Assembly (NCBI GenBank): GCA_023409695.1
Contig: JAEYQZ010000098.1
Location: forward strand, 1-5,806
DNA from: Methanobacteriota archaeon
GTDB lineage: Archaea > Methanobacteriota > Methanobacteria > Methanobacteriales > Methanobacteriaceae
Direction: 5' to 3'
DNA: 5,806 nucleotides
This document shows positions 5,505 through 5,806 of the stretch, in pieces. The notes under the pieces were generated by a model. The model was not told the DNA's origin. It ran no database searches and saw nothing but the letters and a program-made list of their open reading frames with translations. Within the stretch, counting starts at the first letter, position 1, and every line of letters starts with the position of its first letter. A program made the translations under genes and the position numbers.

Positions 5505-5806
5505 TTACTGCTGGCCAGAATAACCTTTATCTCCAGAATCTATGTGACCATCACCACCACAAGCGCTGCATTTAGCTTTGCCGCCGCTGCCTCCACAAAC
5601 TGTACATGTTATCTTTCCATCGCCACTGCACTTAGCGCATGAAATAGTTGTCCATTTCTTCGTATTAGGGTTATAAAGGTTTATTTTTCCATCGCCGCCG
5701 CAAGCACCGCATGTTTCAACTCCAGTACCTTGACAGCCCATACAATAACTCAATCCAGTGCCATGACATGCTGGACAGATTACAGTTTTTGCTTTAACAG
5801 TTTGTT
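5505..5806 (-). CDS. Cysteine-rich DnaJ-type zinc-finger protein with six CxxCxGxG motifs, C-terminal part
   Basis: The frame runs open to the right edge, so the N-terminus is missing; 99 residues are visible. A TTG at 5753 is an internal leucine, because another motif lies upstream of it. Six CxxCxGxG motifs appear at visible residues 10-17, 21-28, 32-39, 56-63, 67-74 and 79-86, all with both cysteine pairs intact. Such motifs bind zinc in the hairpin domain of DnaJ (Hsp40), where four of them form two zinc sites. Here there are six, with a 16-residue insert between the third and fourth motifs. No J-domain HPD motif or substrate-binding domain is visible, and the stop follows shortly after the last motif. 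It is therefore not a normal DnaJ; a stand-alone zinc or redox-type protein is more likely. Whether it is exported cannot be seen. The codons for the motifs make this stretch more GC-rich than its surroundings. The function is unknown. Confidence 0.75.
   Translation of the reverse strand, partial: QTVKAKTVICPACHGTGLSYCMGCQGTGVETCGACGGDGKINLYNPNTKKWTTISCAKCSGDGKITCTVCGGSGGKAKCSACGGDGHIDSGDKGYSGQQ

Overview
The window most likely comes from an archaeal methanogen of the Methanobacterium type. Four things suggest this. The DNA is AT-rich. The stretches before genes hold TATA-like boxes and T-rich termini. GGTGA and AGGAG ribosome-binding sites sit close to start codons. Most tellingly, it carries a secreted parallel beta-helix protein with Ig-like domains, of the adhesin-like kind abundant in Methanobacteriales. 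This placement rests on gene style only, because no rRNA or other marker gene is present.

Layout: two genes read rightward, then four read leftward. Positions 1-375 hold the 3' part of a PAP2 membrane lipid phosphatase whose N-terminus lies outside the window. At 432-1058 is a DedA-family membrane protein. It converges almost end to end on a leftward gene (1072-1956) for an exported amidotransferase-fold protein (BPL_N type). A 235-base AT-rich gap follows, with a palindrome near that gene's promoter. At 2192-3400 is a 402-residue HD-superfamily nucleotidase resembling YfbR. After a terminator-like hairpin comes the large secreted beta-helix protein (3588-5417). Last is the 3' part of a cysteine-rich protein with six CxxCxGxG motifs (5505-5806), whose N-terminus also lies outside the window.

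Functionally, most of the window concerns the cell envelope. PAP2 and DedA proteins both act on membrane lipids and could cooperate in recycling the polyprenyl-phosphate carrier. The BPL_N-like and beta-helix proteins carry export signals. The HD protein appears cytoplasmic and unrelated to its neighbours. The leftward genes are separated by gaps with their own promoter-like and terminator-like sequence, so they are probably not one operon.

Three points deserve a second look. The beta-helix gene has no ATG, GTG or TTG at the beginning of its signal peptide; a well-placed ATT follows a purine-rich site instead, so a standard call would lose 141 residues. The HD protein looks like an internal duplication in which the first copy has lost its metal-binding HD pair. 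The six zinc-type motifs are arranged symmetrically around a central insert, which suggests a three-zinc extension of the DnaJ hairpin. I see no CRISPR array, tRNA, rRNA, insertion sequence or recognisable defence or mobile system.
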